From positions 65,773 through 129,772 of the forward strand of contig NW_020170559.1 in the NCBI RefSeq assembly GCF_000524195.1: a stretch of 64,000 bases of DNA. Direction: 5' to 3'. The notes under the pieces are model-generated. The model saw only the letters and a list, made by a program, of their open reading frames with translations, did not search any database and was not told the origin of the DNA. Made by a program: the position numbers and the translations under genes. This DNA comes from Echinococcus granulosus. Its lineage: Eukaryota; Platyhelminthes; Cestoda; Cyclophyllidea; Taeniidae. Shown here piece after piece: positions 37,301 through 49,870 of the stretch; position 1 is the stretch's first letter; each line of letters opens with the position of its first letter.

Positions 37301-37886
37301 AGTGGAATGGAACCAAGAGCAGAAGTGCTATATCTCTACCTCGGAATCGGAGTCGTGCAACCTTCTTCCGTATACCTCTCTCATTTAAGGATTTTCACTT
37401 CGGCCCTGCTCTACCAGCTCCTTCCATACGCATCGATCCGGGCTCATGCCCTCCCGATTCTGGTAAGCCCGAGTCTGGAACCATTTTCAGAAGGTGGATC
37501 TTTGATCTTTGATCCAATCAACTTTTCATTGGTTGGGTAGATGTCAGCGCCATTGCCCGATTTCTTTGTCTTAACCTATGCCATTTTTATTGTAGACCTT
37601 GTCGGTGTAATAATCTTCGCCCTACCCTGGGATCACCAAGTTCATCACCATCGATTCAAGTAGGTGGTGCTGCTGTCAAGATTTCTTCTTTAAAGGAAAT
37701 AGGCATCCATGTTTTTATTTTTTTGTCAGCCCTAGGCTTCCGGCGAAATTTTACATGCAGACCATCAGCCCTCTACCAGAGAACTACACTAATTTGACGA
37801 CACCCTTCGTGGATGTCATCATTGATCCGCGTTGTGACAATACTGAGGTCCACTTCTCATATTCCTACTCCCATTGGATATTCCAG
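25360..37886 (+). CDS. PGAP1: PGAP1-like GPI inositol-deacylase, exons 1-18, copy 1 (3' end missing)
   Basis: Exons: 25360-25476, 25507-25574, 25611-25643, 25680-25818, 25851-25893, 25931-26013, 26112-26208, 26250-26380, 26473-26582, 27279-27345, 28549-28725, 33273-33347, 33431-33483, 35640-35820, 36055-36113, 37252-37462, 37596-37659, 37730-37886. About 620 residues. The ATG at 25360 is the first in frame after a stop. Features: signal anchor at residues 3-18; ENECLMTYTYEHTYME; IPVLFIPGSQGHPKQVRALA (oxyanion-side strand); nucleophile GHSMGGVVAHYAL with Ser160, split by intron 6; ITLASPL; GGISDYQV; WLSCDHLCILW with Asp268-His269; then a lumenal beta region with LPWDHQV and PENYTNLT. By family it removes the inositol acyl chain from GPI anchors in the ER, aiding export. 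All joins agree in phase except exon 15 to 16, where a small exon or another splice site is missed. The C-terminal membrane domain is not in this copy before the tandem junction. Confidence 0.92.
25477..26249 (+). other. Cluster of minute introns in PGAP1 5' part
   Basis: Introns 1-5 are 30, 36, 36, 32 and 37 nt; intron 6 is 98 and intron 7 is 41 nt. Each was placed by keeping the PGAP1 reading frame. Intron 4, for example, must run 25819-25850 because the nearer AG (25842) gives a stop. Introns after exon 9 jump to 0.7-4.5 kb apart from intron 12 (83 nt). Same arrangement at 49988-50760. Confidence 0.85.
28726..33272 (+). other. PGAP1 intron 11 (4.5 kb), copy 1
   Basis: No additional PGAP1 exon is needed: exon 11 ends in GVYTATK and exon 12 begins DTCTYFKI in the same phase, matching family order. 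The right inverted arm begins inside it near 31195. Many short frames on both strands, none with recognisable motifs apart from the ankyrin-like remnant near 32520-32700. The second copy is 53237-57783. Confidence 0.7.
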
Positions 37887-39488
37887 GTAAACGCAAAATT
37901 TGCTTTTAGGTAAAGTAATTTTATTCAGCTAATGTTTCGCACTGCTGTAGAGCTGATTAAGGTGCTTTGGGGTGGCCTTGTATTTGGCTTGTGCTCATTA
38001 GATGCATTGCACGCAGTCACAAAGGTATTTGTCAACTTAGGTGCGTGAAAAGCTGCCCAAATTGTCAGTACCCTGCATTTGTCGATCACCCACTGCATCC
38101 ACTCTCTCGGTGTTGGGTCTAGGGAAATTGCTAATGGGTAGTCCTAAATATTTTAGAGAGGAAGTGCTGGAATACTTAAACACTTTTTGAAGCGAGAACA
38201 AAGCTTTGCTTCATTTAAAGAGTCAGCATCAAAGTAGTGTCGGTTGGCTTTCCCGACTGCTTTATTGTACTAAGCAACACTAGAAAGACGCTCAATTAGA
38301 TTCGTTTATCAGTAAAATGTGCAACTGCTAACCTGGAAATATCCACTCTGCATCCTTTATGTTTCGTGATTTTCACACATACGATTTAAAAACCTCATTC
38401 TCCATCTTTTCGGAGAAATATGTCACTGTTTTCTGCCAAAATTTCAACCTTAAGTTCACAGTGATATCAATCACGCATTTGATAATGGGGAAATTATTTC
38501 AAGTGGGGGTAAATGTTCATTGACGTAGAAGTGGTTGAATACTTTAGGACCAAGTCAGTTGAGTGTCAGGCGTCCGTCCATTCTAGCCAGCGTTCCCATT
38601 CCCCGACCTCTCTCTACGAAGTCATTCTGTGTTGTCATTCCTTCATGCCAAAGATCTCCATAGTAACAATGCCCTCAAGTTTCGGCAAATTATTGCACTA
38701 GATAACTGTTTTTAAGACTCTGTTACCTTAAAACTCCACTTTCTGCCTGGAAGACACTAGAAGGGTATTTTTGGCTCAAGAGCATTATTTTCTTACCTAG
38801 CGCCTTTTCGTGAGAAGACGTAGTAGCTCTAATCTCAAGAAAGGCATAGTCCTCTTCATCACTCCTCTTAGTTCCCTTTAAAATCTACTTTGCTAGTTGA
38901 TCTTGGTTACTACTACTGTCCATGGTGCTTGCTTGAATGTGCGCCCCATCCTTCATTGTCATGACAATCGAGGGTGTGCAAAAGCGTTGTCATGGTCACA
39001 TTCCACTGAAATCTTAAACATGTGTCTGGAACTTTTTGCCACCAAGTTTGATTTTTTATCTTTACGGTCAATTTTGAACCGATCTGTACGCTGATTTGCC
39101 CTCGTTTAATTGTAGCATCTGAGCTGTCTTGGAGGGAGAGTCGGGAAGTAGCCTTTTTTATTTGTCTTTGACATGGGCGCAACTTCCTGCCACCAGCGTG
39201 AAGGTCAAATCTTGGAGGGCTGAAAGGCATGCACAAGCAGTGCTTTGAAATAGTAATGACATTTCACCGATAAAACGTCACACATCCTGATTTGCCAACT
39301 TTTATTTAGAACCCATTAATCACTATGGTAATGAGACGAGACCTGTTTTGAATCTTACACTTCCGCTTGAATCATTCGCGGCAACTTTTATTTGTTGCAA
39401 GCAAACCCACCTCATCCACGGCTGCAATGAATTCGGGATTTGCAAGTAGATTTGCTTATTTTAGGAAGCTTAACACTCGATTCTTGGG
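31195..39488 (-). repeat. Right arm of diverged inverted duplication (copy 1)
   Basis: Partner of 14849-21125. It contains the intact PGAP1 exons 12-18 on the + strand and sequence downstream of exon 18. The inner end is near 31195, inside PGAP1 intron 11, so exons 1-11 are not part of the inverted duplication. The last bases (TTCTTGGGA at 39480-39488) mirror the first bases after the N gap (TCAAGAAATGAG). Confidence 0.85.
37887..39488. other. Sequence after PGAP1 exon 18, to tandem junction
   Basis: Expected intron 18 of PGAP1 or later. No C-terminal PGAP1 membrane exon is recognisable. A frame pair is shared with the left arm (38897-39094 on +, mirrored by 15164-15439 on -, both containing CAK.LSW and LILNRSVR-like stretches), reflecting the inverted duplication and not evident coding. 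Copy 2 is 62398-63999. Confidence 0.6.
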
Positions 39489-42400
39489 AAAGGACTTGAA
39501 ACATGTCTCGTCTCATTCTTATGGCATTTAATGGGCTCTAAATGAGAGTCAGTTAATCAACAAGTACAAAGTTTTTAAGTGAAATGTTGATGACATTTTA
39601 AAATACCGGTTGCGCAGGCCTTTTGGTGGTCAACGATTAAACCTTTACCCTGATGGCAAGATGTTTCGCGCATGTCATTGACCCATAGAAAAGATACTTC
39701 CAGACTCGTCCTTAAATACAACGGACACAAATTTGCGAACAGATCTATTCAAAATTAAGTATAGAGAAAAATCATTGAAACTAGAAGCAAAAAACTTTAG
39801 TACGTAAGTGAAATAACTTCCAAGTACTTTTAAGATTTTTTGGGATTGTGGCCATGACAACAGTTTCGCACACCTCCGAGTGCCATGACTACGTGAGATG
39901 TGGTGCACATTCAACCAGGCACTATGGCCAGGACTGGTGACCCAGATCAACTGGCAAAGGCAATTTTAAAGAAGACCAAAGAAATTGACAAAGATGGCTA
40001 TGCTTTTTTTGAAAGAGCGGCTAAAAGGTCTTCTTCAGAAAAGGCACCCGGTAAGTGGGCAATGCTCCCGAGATAACGGCAATTCCTTTTGTGTCGTAAT
40101 CAGAAACTGTTTGCTTAGGAGTAAATAGTCTTTCATACGCTTATGTAGAGCAGTGATTTACTCAAATTCAAAGTTATTGCTACCAGGACTACATTTTCAT
40201 TGTTTTTGTCCTATGAAGGGAGATATTCGAAGTGAAAGAATAACCGTTTATCATGAAGTTTTAGGGGAAAGTATTTTACCACTTCCATCTTAATGGATGC
40301 CTATTACTACTTGGGACAATTTTTTGCCCTCGATTATGTAAATCACAACTCCGATGTCACTGCAAAACTAGGGTCAAAATCATGGCGGAAAATAGTAGCC
40401 TATTACCACCAAAGTGGGGGGAATAAAATTACCAAAAGAGTATCCGTGAGAATCACAAGTTTTAAAGTATGTGGAGTGGATACTTCCAGATTGATAGTCC
40501 CAATGTCATATTAACAAAAGAATCCACTTGAGCATCTTCCCGGTGTTACACAGTACAAAAAAGCAGTCGGGAAGCCAAATGACTCTACTTTACCATTGAC
40601 TGCCTTAAATTTTTGCCCCAATTCACCCTTCATTTAAATATTGAACTGCTTTGTTAAAGGCTCTCTACATCATATAAATTCTAATTCTCCCATAAAAAAG
40701 TGCTTGTGAATCTAACACTTACTCCATAAAAATATCCTCTACTACTTATTATGAGTTTGTCCAGACCAAAAACCAAGAGAGTGGATGCAACGAGTGATCA
40801 ACAAGTGCGGAGGGGCGGAGAATTTTGGCAGCTTTTCACGCACAAAGGTGGACAAATACCTTCGTGGTCACATGCAATACACCCAACGACTACAAGCCAA
40901 ACACGAGGTGGCCCTAAAGCACCTTCACCAGCTCTATAGAGGTGTCAAAGATAAATGAATAAAATTGGAATAGCCAAAAAGTGAATTATGAGTTTATCTG
41001 AAATTTTCAGTAGGAATACAAGCATGGAAAGTGGACCTTAGTATTGTCACAGCGTGGAACATTGATATCATCCACGAAGGGTGTCGTCAAATTAGTATAT
41101 TGTTCTGGAAGATGACTGATAGTCTGTGGGTCGAATATTGCAGCAATTCTGGAGCTAACAGATAATGTTAAAATAATAGATACTTATTTCCATCAAAGAA
41201 GAGCCCTTGATAGCAGCACCACCTACTTGAATAGATGGTGATAAACTTGGTGATCATAGGGTAGGGCGAAGATGATCCGATTAACAAGGTCTACAATAAA
41301 AGTTGCAAAGGTTAAGACAAAGATGGTCTCATGGAGATGTTGACTGATCAGAGATCTGCCTCCTGAAAATGGTTCTAGACTCAAACTTACTAGATTCTGG
41401 AAGATGTGAGCCTAAATCGATGCGTATGGAAGGTGGCAGAGCAGGACCGAAGTGAAAGGCCTCAAATGAGAGAAGTATGCAGAAGGCCGCACACCTCTGA
41501 TTTCGAGGTAGTGATATAGCAATTTTTGCAATTTTCGATCATCCACATTGTTTATCATGTCAAACACAAGTAAACCCCAAGCAATAACAGAAATTACTTA
41601 TATTCCTGCTATTGGAGAAGGTCTTACCTTTTTAGTGAGATTTGCCTATTCAAAGCAGAGTAGAGCAAAACATTTCCTATTCAACAACTCACGTTTTGTT
41701 AGCAGAAACCAGCTACTTGAAAAAGCTACCATTTTCTTCTTGATAACCATCATTCAAGGTCTTAGGCTTAAAGAGAACTCACATCTCGGAATAAGTTCCA
41801 ACAATTTGACGCTGGGGATACAGTCATCCAAATTTTCACAACATTTCGAAAGACTCTTGAGTCTTCGCTGGAGGGAGTTTCTATTTGTGGCCCTTGATAA
41901 GAATCTCTCCAGTTTACATGCACAACAACAGATAAAAGGCATTAGGCTTAGAGCTTATCAATTTATCCTTTACCTTTTTAACGTGTTGAAGTCGCGCTGA
42001 TCTTAGATTGCTTGCTGACCGATCTGTTATATGAGATGACTGTACTGCAGCGAATATATCATCGGTTTCCCATACCACCATTCCACAATTCACTCCACAC
42101 ATCTACGACACACATCATTTCGTTTTCCAGAGAACATGGTTGCTTTGTATGTAGATGGCAGACTACAGTATGGGTTGGCCATGAGATGAAGACCATACAA
42201 TTTTGACATGAAGTAAAGATGGACAGGAAAGGCGTAGGCAGTCGATAGGGTAAAGTCCTATTCCCAACACAGATGACCTTATACATCATTTGGGATGGGT
42301 GAAAGCTGTCACGTAATCCTCAGTAGTCTCTCACAATGTTACTTCTCAAAGTAATTACCACCTTGGGATCAGATAACTGCATGCATAACAGAGTTTGGAA

Positions 42401-45400
42401 GTGAAAAAGTGGACGGAACGGAGGTGGCCATGGTAAGGTGGTCTGCCTCTGGAGGCAGACCTCAATGAATAAAACTATTTTACTCTCTCACTACAGCAAA
42501 CTCTCCACAAGCACATTTGGCTGCCAAGTTGCGGTCTCGCAGCCCTTCAGTACGTTGATTCTTTAGATGCTATCTGAATTGAATGCGCTGTAGCGACTTC
42601 AAGAATGACTAAGTATTAGATGATACTTGCTTGCTAAGAACCACTTAGCCATACGAATGCTCGATTAATAAAAATACTTTCAAGTAAGAGGTGATAAACT
42701 CAAGGCCCAAAATGTGGCACAATTCATTCAATGTATATTTCGTACGCTAATTATAGCATTCTTTACCATATTCACATTTAAATATATCACACCATTAGTG
42801 AAAGATAAAGTCAAGAGGCCAACAGTATGAACAATGGCACGGCAAATACAGAGGTGAACACTTGCAAAGAAAATGCAATTCGCTGGTCAGTGTCAACGCA
42901 GTCCAGGTGACAATAAAGCCGTATTGGTGATTGAATCCGAGAGGTCATAGGCTCTTTATCAGCAAGAACTGGTACCTCTTTGGCGTTGAAAATACTTAAG
43001 GAATCCAAATATGTCTCTACTTGAGCAGTGCCTCATGATAGGCTATTGTGCTAGCCCCAGAAAAAGGGGGTAAGATGACGGCATGAGGGAAATAGAAACC
43101 AACACTTTACAGACAGGAGAAAAGAACAAAAAGAAACAAAACAAGACTGTGCTGTACGGTAACTTACGTTAGTGGGAAGAAGGAGCACTCGTTCGCCCAG
43201 CTCTCCCATCAACGTCCCAATCTTGAAGTAAGTGCAGGTGTCCTACCCAAAAGAGGGAAATGAAAGCGAAAAAATATGTACTGGCATCGGGAACAACTAT
43301 AGGGTATCATTCATCCACAGGGCATAAACTTTTTGCTCAGTTTAAAGACCGTAGAAAAGAAGAGTATCCAAAAGCACATGTGAGGCTAACTATCCAATTC
43401 AGTTCAAACCAACTGCATTTTTATAAGATTTGGATAATAAATTTGCAAAAATTATAGCAGCAAAATGAGGAAAGGATAGTGACGAATTTGCTAAGCTCCT
43501 TTATCCGGTTAAATGAAAGCTTTTGAGGGCTGTGAGAAGAAAATTTGGCCGCATAACGTCGCAAAAAATTTGACGACGGCCATGTATTTCATGAAGTACC
43601 ATCAAAAATGGTAAAAGGGAAAATTTTTCTTCTCTGGGCATGAACTATTGTAAATTTTCCTGGTTATCATCTAGTGAACCGAACGCTGCACTCATGGTCT
43701 GTTGAACAACCTCAAAATGTCAAATTTGTTTAACCTTTTCTTCTTGCAGTACCAATGAAGTAAGAAGGTAGTGACTCGAAAAATGGGAAAGAACAATAGG
43801 AAATAATTGAAATTATGGGCAGGCCTTCTAAACACACTATATGGCATTTAATGGCATCAAGTTCTCCCTCCTCTGCAGCTCTGTGAATCGAAGACCCCAA
43901 CCTCCAATTCAGTAAACTGAAGGTGTCCTTAACACCCCTATAACACTGAATCCGATGTTTCTTTTCATTCAAACTATTCATTGAAAAAAGGGCCACCTGC
44001 GCACCACCTAGGTAAATCGCAAATTTAATAGAGATACTAAAATAGATGTAATCTTAAAGAATAGGATATCCCCAATTGTTAAAGAATTCAAGTCCTTACC
44101 TCCCCTCACGTGGGCGTCGGATTCAACCCCAGAAGCACTATGCCAATCAAAAGTCTAGAAATGTAACGGTTCCATCGACAACAGTAGTTGCTGACGTTGA
44201 GAAAGTCAGTCGTTGCTACCTCAATAGCAATAATAAGTCATTTTGCTGTGTTAAACTGCCTCATGTGTAGTAAAAACTGAAGGAAACCTTGGCAATTACG
44301 CTGTGGTATGTCAGTCTTACGACTAGGTCATTAATTTAGGTCTTTTGTGTGTGGCAGAATAAATAAATGTTAAGATGTTTGCTACCAAGTTGTCCAAGGA
44401 AAGACGACCGTCACAGCCCGGTTGTGCTTCTCACAACCCAAAATGCAATCCCTCTCGGATCAAGCATATTCTCACAGCTTTTATCCCTCTAACCTCGATT
44501 AATCTGTTTGATGAGCAATTACATATTTTGAGCATTCGTGAGGCCTAACCCAATCGTGGAGAGCAGGGCGTCGTGCATAATGGCCTCGAGTAGTGAAAGC
44601 TAACGAATTGGGAATCATCGGCCTTGAACACTCCAGTTTAGGCTACTATAAACGAGCATAAATATGAACCGCATCCAGAAAAGGATGCCCATATTCTAAC
44701 AATTTTTGAAGGTTTCTGGTTAAATGATTTATTCCTGAAATGTCAACAAAAATGTCAACAAAACGGGATCCACGCAATTGCTCTGTGGTCCGTCAATGCC
44801 ATTATAAACCTGTGTTAAAAGAATCGGCATGAATGCGAATTTGCAACTTCTTTTGGCAAGTTCTGCGCCCATGTCACGCGCGTGACATGACTTATCTACC
44901 CCTTTGCGACGACGCTCAAAGTCTTCGCGTCGCAGATAGGGTGACAGAGTTTACAAAAGAATGCTGACAGCATGATTTTGGTCTGAGAACAAAAATGGTT
45001 GACGTAGCATATGATTAGAGCTGGTAAAAAGTGACTGACATTTGGTGTCAAACGAGAGCAATAAAGCAACTGAACTGGCAGCCGACCTGCCAATTGTCTA
45101 CCTTAGCCGACCTCCTAACATTGTGACAGAATGGAGTGGGTGATGTGTATGACTTGCAGTTGTAACTTTTGCAGCAGTAAACTTAGATTGAAGCATGAAC
45201 AACTGCTTAACACTACTTATCAACATGACGTAGAGCCAACTATCATTTCCATGAAGATGCGAAATGTTTAATAAGGTCAAGTTATTTAGGGTCCCCAGTC
45301 TACTTAGTTTTCCGCACAATGGCAGCAAATAAAAAAAGCCTTTCGCCACACATACCAACCTAGTGTTGAATCATGGCAGTAATTTAGCTGCCAACCCACT

Positions 45401-45636
45401 TCGTGAGTATGTGCTGGCCTTGTTTAAGCCTGCGACATATCTCACTTTTTCTGTGCTGCTATAATGACGAAATGAACAAACAAAATCCCATTTAACACGT
45501 AAAGCTTATGAAAATGCATCAAGATGTAGGAAGTGCATTAGCTTCAGCCCACTCAATCACAAAAATGCTGGATGATGCTGATCAACACAACCGACCGGAT
45601 CACATTACTGGAGACATGACTCAACCTCTACTAGCT
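39489..45636 (+). repeat. Left arm of inverted duplication (copy 2)
   Basis: Same content as 14978-21125, shifted by 24,511. It lacks the outermost 129 bp present in copy 1. Its partner arm in the same unit is about 55706-63999. Confidence 0.85.
40998..43242 (-). pseudogene. Antisense PGAP1 pseudogene, copy 2
   Basis: Exact repeat of the copy at 16487-18731. Exon homologues: 43168-43242 (12), 42996-43054 (15), 41391-41576 (16), 41227-41290 (17), 40998-41154 (18), with the same lesions. Confidence 0.85.
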
Positions 45637-48600
45637 CAGTGGATAACTCGAAGAATGGTCTTTCCACTTTGGTCCTTCCAATTTATTTCGGCTTATTTGT
45701 CTTTGGTTGAATGGCCGGTTTGCTCATTATGTCTGAAACTAGGTTGTCCGATTTGTGTTCTGCAAATTTTCCCTTCTTGTTCGTCAATTATGTGAAAATG
45801 TAAGTGCCTTGGTATTGGCAAGGTATGTTCTTTCGTGGTTCACTACATATGTGACTGAAGAGGCGTTAACAAACACTGTTGTGACAATAGAATTTGCTCA
45901 AGATTTGTTATTTAATGTGTTCGACTGACAATCAAATTTCACGCTTACCAACATGCACAGAATAATGGCATTGAGGAGTGATGATGTGTGGGAAGGTTTG
46001 AACGGTATAGCAGCTTTGCATAACTCAAATTGGTCATAATCAAAATACCAGAATGTGGTAACCACATCGTCTGTACCAATGCCACTAACTAATTAGCCAA
46101 TGGAAACAAAAAATCCTATTGAAAATGCATTTTCACCAAAATTTATTTAAGCCTTTTGTAGCAAATGTGAATGCGTCTGACCTGGTACTAACCAAATTTG
46201 AGAAGGTTTGGTTGGAGCTTACTTCCGTGCTTAGAATTTAAAGGGTATGCTGTCGATTACTCGCCACGTAGCCCAACTTCTGTACTTGCCACCATGATGG
46301 CTCCAACCTTTATACAATTGCAACAATTAGCTATAAATGGTGTAGTTTTGCTAGATGTGGTGGTGTGGACGGACAAGAGCATACTTTGGTTCACATTGAA
46401 TGCGACATGGAAGCATAGTTTAAGAAGTTGTATTAGTCCTAACAACCGAAAACGTCTAACCGCTATGGTGGCACACCGGTGCAGTCACCTACCTCAGAAG
46501 TGGAGGGTGGTGATTTAGAAATAACAGGCCAAGGTCATAGGAGCAACTACATGCAGGCACGGTCGACATTCCTGAGGGTAAGTTGTAGATGTCTTTTCAT
46601 CATTCATGCCTCTTCCACACTGCACTTATTTGATAGCTTATCTTTAAAGTGGATGTATGCAGAATAACGAAATCAGGGCAGCGCTCTGTTAGTTGGGTTA
46701 CTATATCCTTTTTTCAAGACTTTAGGCCTAAAAACGATTAAACCACAACTGAATGAAGCTAATTCCACTCTTGCGGAGGGGCTTGGTGCGAAGCATTCCA
46801 CAATTCTCCCTTCAACAACTCATACCTGTGTCCGAGTAGTTAGGTATGCCTTTGACTAAGAAGCTTGCACAAGTAATGATGGGCCATATTTTAAAGATAA
46901 TGAGGGACAAATCTCAAGGCCTGGACCACACTTCTCTCATTTCTCCTCCCGTTTTATAAGAGCTCACTCGAGCAAAAGTTAACTAAGGGGAAAGCATTGT
47001 GAAAAGGCATCCGGACGCCATCATTTCTCTTTACAGAACAACTCTTATAAGCTAAGCCCCTTCATTCAGATCATCCGCCACGGAAGACACAATAAACCTT
47101 GAAGCTGTTATAAACTGGCGTCTCTAATATTTGTATCCTGGAGTTTATGTCCGCGCCAGTTGTCTGGAGCCCATCGAGGCCACCAACCACACGAGCAATG
47201 CATAAAGACTTCAAGACGGATGCTCTTCACTACTGCAGTGGGTGTATAACCATGGTGGTATGACGTGCGTGTGTTAGACCGGTGGCCAAACAGGGGCGAA
47301 TAGCGGAGACTACACCACCTGGTCGTCTTCGTTATGTTTGTGCATAGTAATTGATGGACCTTGGGCTTAGCCTGACTAATAGGGCACTTAAAATACAGCC
47401 AATCAGAAGGAATTGAGCAAAAGACAGTCTCTCTAACCGTATGGAAATGTGAATAGAGACGTTTATTTGTGGTCACAGGCATCTCCAGCTGGAATTTAAT
47501 GGTTCCAGTTTTTATAGCCAAAATAATCCGGGCAAGAAATGACAAATATGAGGTAGGAGCAAAACAGGAGATAAAAGTGGACTTCCTCAGGCAACGTTGC
47601 TCAAAAGGGAGCTTGTAACCGGGGCATTCAATGTGACTTGTCACATTTTCCACACGAGCCTGTGGAAAAGGTTTCAAGGAGAGCTAATCTTGGAACCCTT
47701 CTTAGAGGTTTGCCAGAGCCAAGCTTAAAACGCAGAGGAGACTAGACAGTACCGACCGCCTTCACACGATGTGACTGACTGACTGGCCGACTGACTAAGG
47801 CCTTTTTCGACGGCAAGAAAATTCTCTACTCCGTTACTTAACTCATTTTAGCTAGGAAAAAAGTATTTTTACCCCAAGAAAGACAATCTTTCTACTACAA
47901 AGTACTCATTTTTGATGCCTTGATGGTACCTCCAACACAATGGTGATTATTTCTTGTCAGAGGGTGTTCAACAGCTCTAATGACAATCTAATCGCTCATA
48001 CCCAAACTGTGATGCCACTAAAAGCAATCTAATGCATGACAAAGTTCAGTCATTCCCCTCCCGTTAGCAAATGCCTCGGTGCGAACAACTTGTAATTCAG
48101 AATGTTTGTGCAATTTTTCAGCTTCAGTCACTCGTATCAGTATGGTGCTACTGGAACCTCAGCCATGCAATGAAGAAAGGAAAATGCAACAATTTATAAG
48201 TAATTGCCTACTTGAAAGGTCCAGTAATGCCCACCCTTGAAAGCGGTTAAAGTCAACGCCACCGATGATCGGTTGATGGGGATACGCCTTTCTGAGGAGC
48301 CTAATGTCCAGAACTGAAGCAATGCGACAAAAATGAAGCCACTAAAAGTGCGCCTTCCTCGGCACTCTCAAAAGTGGTCAGCTGAATACGAACTACCCGG
48401 ATGATTGTGAACTCCGCACATCTGCAGCTTTTGATGACCACTTAAGGACCAATGTGAAGTGTGGGAATGCACTCGCAACTCCATCCCACAGATGTCATTT
48501 AACTTTCAGATTACCGACACGAGTTGGAACAGGAAGGATGGAGAGTAATTCTTCCTGAATGGTTTCTTCCTTCAAGATCCCAACTCCTGGGAATTTTAAA

Positions 48601-49870
48601 GGTAATCTTTACTTCGAATTACCGTGAGGCCTTTGCTGTGAATGTGATGCCTCTCTTCGCCTTCGAGATGATCGTTTCCAGCACCTCTTGAAGAGTAAAC
48701 CGATGAGATTTGGGGAAGTTGCATTGGAAATAGCGGCGATTTGAAGCACTACTGGTCAAATTCGATTGACAAGGGCAGAGGTGTGCTCTGCTGTAACTGT
48801 GCTTTGAATTTAATAGGCGTAGCGACGCGATGTCAACTTGAAGCACTTAATCCTCCGTCAGCTTGAAAAATACAAGTTTTATTTGATTTCAGCAGCCATT
48901 CACGGCTTTAGCAACTCCTTGTGTATCTTGGAATATGCAGTTGATTCAATTTGCTGGTGTTGTTATTTAAAATATTGAGGATTGAACAATATGCTTTCCC
49001 AAATCAAGTAACTTATACAGGAAATCTAATAAAGGGTTATTTTTGCTGAATTTGTTGCTTTTTATGGGTCCAAGGAGGGAATCCTAAATATATTGGAATT
49101 GATGAGTATCAGTAGGAATAAATGTGAGGTATAATTGAGGAATCAGGGCTGTAATACTTATGTTGTTTTAATGTGCCTTTCAGGGAGGAGGCAATCAGGA
49201 AATTCGAATCTCGTGACCGGATCGTCCTCTCCCTTACCTAGTGACTGCGGCTCTTCTCCTTCTTGAACATTGTATTTTCCCTCTCCATCTTGTCACCTTT
49301 GATAAGGATGTCTAAAGCTAATCAACTGGGCTTGTATAGGAACGCTAGGAATAGGGAAGCGGAGACCGAGGAGTCTTGCTCCACAGGGTAGTTTTTATAA
49401 ATACTTGGATCCTTTCAAGGAGTGATTATGCAAATTTTGACTGTGTAATTTGCACTCAAACGATTCGTCTTCTGAATTTCTTGCGTTTATTTGGATTTTG
49501 GACCCATCACTTATACCGTAAGGGGATGAGATAACATCATCCAAAAAGTACGTTGTGATTCTTATATTTCAGATGTTCTTCAAACTTTGCCTGGCATCAA
49601 CAGTATTTCTAAAACCAGTTATCACAATCCTTTCTTGTAAAAATTTATTACAGACCATTTAAAGAACAAAGGTCGAATCCTAACTTTAAAGGCATTTAAA
49701 TGTGCTTTTTGAAAATGTTTACCAGGCCAAAAATAAAAATATTAGACTGTCTTTATGTTTCAAATGACATTTCAAACTATTTGCTACTCTAGTTTAAATG
49801 TACCAACTCTCAGCATTAGTTGCCTTATTGCACTTTTGAATGTAGGGGTTGATGTTTGCATGTGAAAAGA

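Larger units (their letters stand above)
14978..39488. repeat. 24,511-bp tandem unit, copy 1
   Basis: From 14978 the sequence recurs at an offset of exactly 24,511. Homology begins at AAAGGACTTGAAAC (14978; 39489); the base before differs (T versus G). All open frames in the unit recur with the same translation and offset, and every stretch I compared was identical. The unit holds an antisense PGAP1 pseudogene, PGAP1 exons 1-18 and two inverted arms. Identity over introns and intergenic DNA means either a very recent duplication or an assembly duplicate. Confidence 0.97.

Noticed and set aside
37261..37540. Two overlapping frames in PGAP1 exon 16, one reading LYLYLGIGVV like a membrane helix
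   Set aside because: Only the other frame (FFRIPLSFKDFHFG) ends in the phase needed to join exon 17, so the hydrophobic reading was dropped.
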